Shown here piece by piece: positions 63,631 to 64,000 of a DNA stretch of 64,000 nt (within the stretch, counting starts at the first letter, position 1; each line of letters starts with the position of its first letter). Origin of the DNA: Brachypodius melanocephalos (lineage: Eukaryota; Chordata; Aves; Passeriformes; Pycnonotidae). The notes under the pieces are model-generated. The model saw only the letters and a program-made list of their open reading frames with translations. It made no database searches and was not told the DNA's origin. Location: assembly GCA_013398615.1 (NCBI GenBank), contig VZSR01003803.1, positions 4,164,050-4,228,049 on the forward strand, in the 5' to 3' direction. Both the position numbers and the translations under genes were made by a program.

Positions 63631-64000
63631 AAAAAGTAACTAATAACAAGTCTTGTTCAAAGTTTCTAAAACAATACTTAGTGACAAACTGAAATTCTAC
63701 AATTTTCCAGACCCTCAGTCTAGGAGAGAGTCTTTGTATTTTCAACTTTGTGGAATGAGTTTTAACTTGAGAGAAAAAATGGTTATCTTAGTGCTCTGTG
63801 CCTGGAAGAGGCAAGGGTGAGAGCAAGTGGCAGAAGGACCAGCTAAATGGACTGGCAGAAATGTGACTACTTTAATAGCCATGGCCAAAAACTACGACTG
63901 TGCCAGTGACACTGGTGCAATGCACCATAGACCTGTGGGACACAGTTGGAATGTTCTAGTGTAAAGTCCAAGGTTCGTTTTGATGGCCTACCCAAACTCT
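63631..64000. other. No supported gene
   Basis: Nothing recognised up to the window edge. Confidence 0.5.

Noticed and set aside
1..64000. CRISPR arrays, riboswitches, bacterial operons, integrases
   Set aside because: None seen; base composition, repeats and splice signals all indicate vertebrate nuclear DNA.

Overview
This window looks like nuclear DNA from a passerine bird. It is AT-rich and intron-like, with low CpG and long stretches of single-copy sequence. The repeats that identify it are chicken-repeat-1 (CR1) LINE 3' ends carrying the bird-type octamer tail, endogenous-retrovirus solo LTRs of bird type, and a SINE that joins a tRNA-Ile head to a CR1-like tail, a combination I know from passerines (TguSINE1-like). 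There are no operons, no long bacterial-type ORFs, no rRNA and no CRISPR array. The longest open frame is 165 codons.

Left end (1-5.7 kb, minus strand). Eight segments bounded by usable splice signals can be chained from 5669 down to 386 in one consistent reading phase, giving 380 codons and a stop. Their first codon positions are G-rich, at about a third in most segments, as in real coding DNA. I read this as the 3' end of an unidentified multi-exon gene on the minus strand. A CR1 copy in the opposite orientation lies in one of its introns. Short exon-like segments further right (near 7.0, 8.8 and 23.8 kb) might be earlier exons, but are too short to prove.

Middle (5.7-58 kb). This is mostly sequence without recognisable genes. 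It contains the SINE (18.2 kb), three solo LTRs (22.9, 24.3 and 53.8 kb), CR1 fragments (33.1, 38.8, 40.9 and 45.1 kb), microsatellites, several near-perfect inverted repeats (5.75, 8.03, 43.8 and 54.8 kb), a small CpG-richer patch (48.8-49.0 kb) and a 100-N assembly gap (55280-55379).

Right end (58-64 kb, plus strand). A 137-bp segment at 58299-58435 has a strong acceptor, a consensus donor and a clearly coding-like frame, so I call it an exon of an unidentified plus-strand gene. Possible partner segments (58047-58109, 58520-58694, 60628-60783) are phase-compatible but weaker. Two more CR1 3' ends lie at 62.3 and 63.5 kb.

No gene could be named with confidence. All splice models are hand-read hypotheses, best tested with protein homology or RNA-seq.
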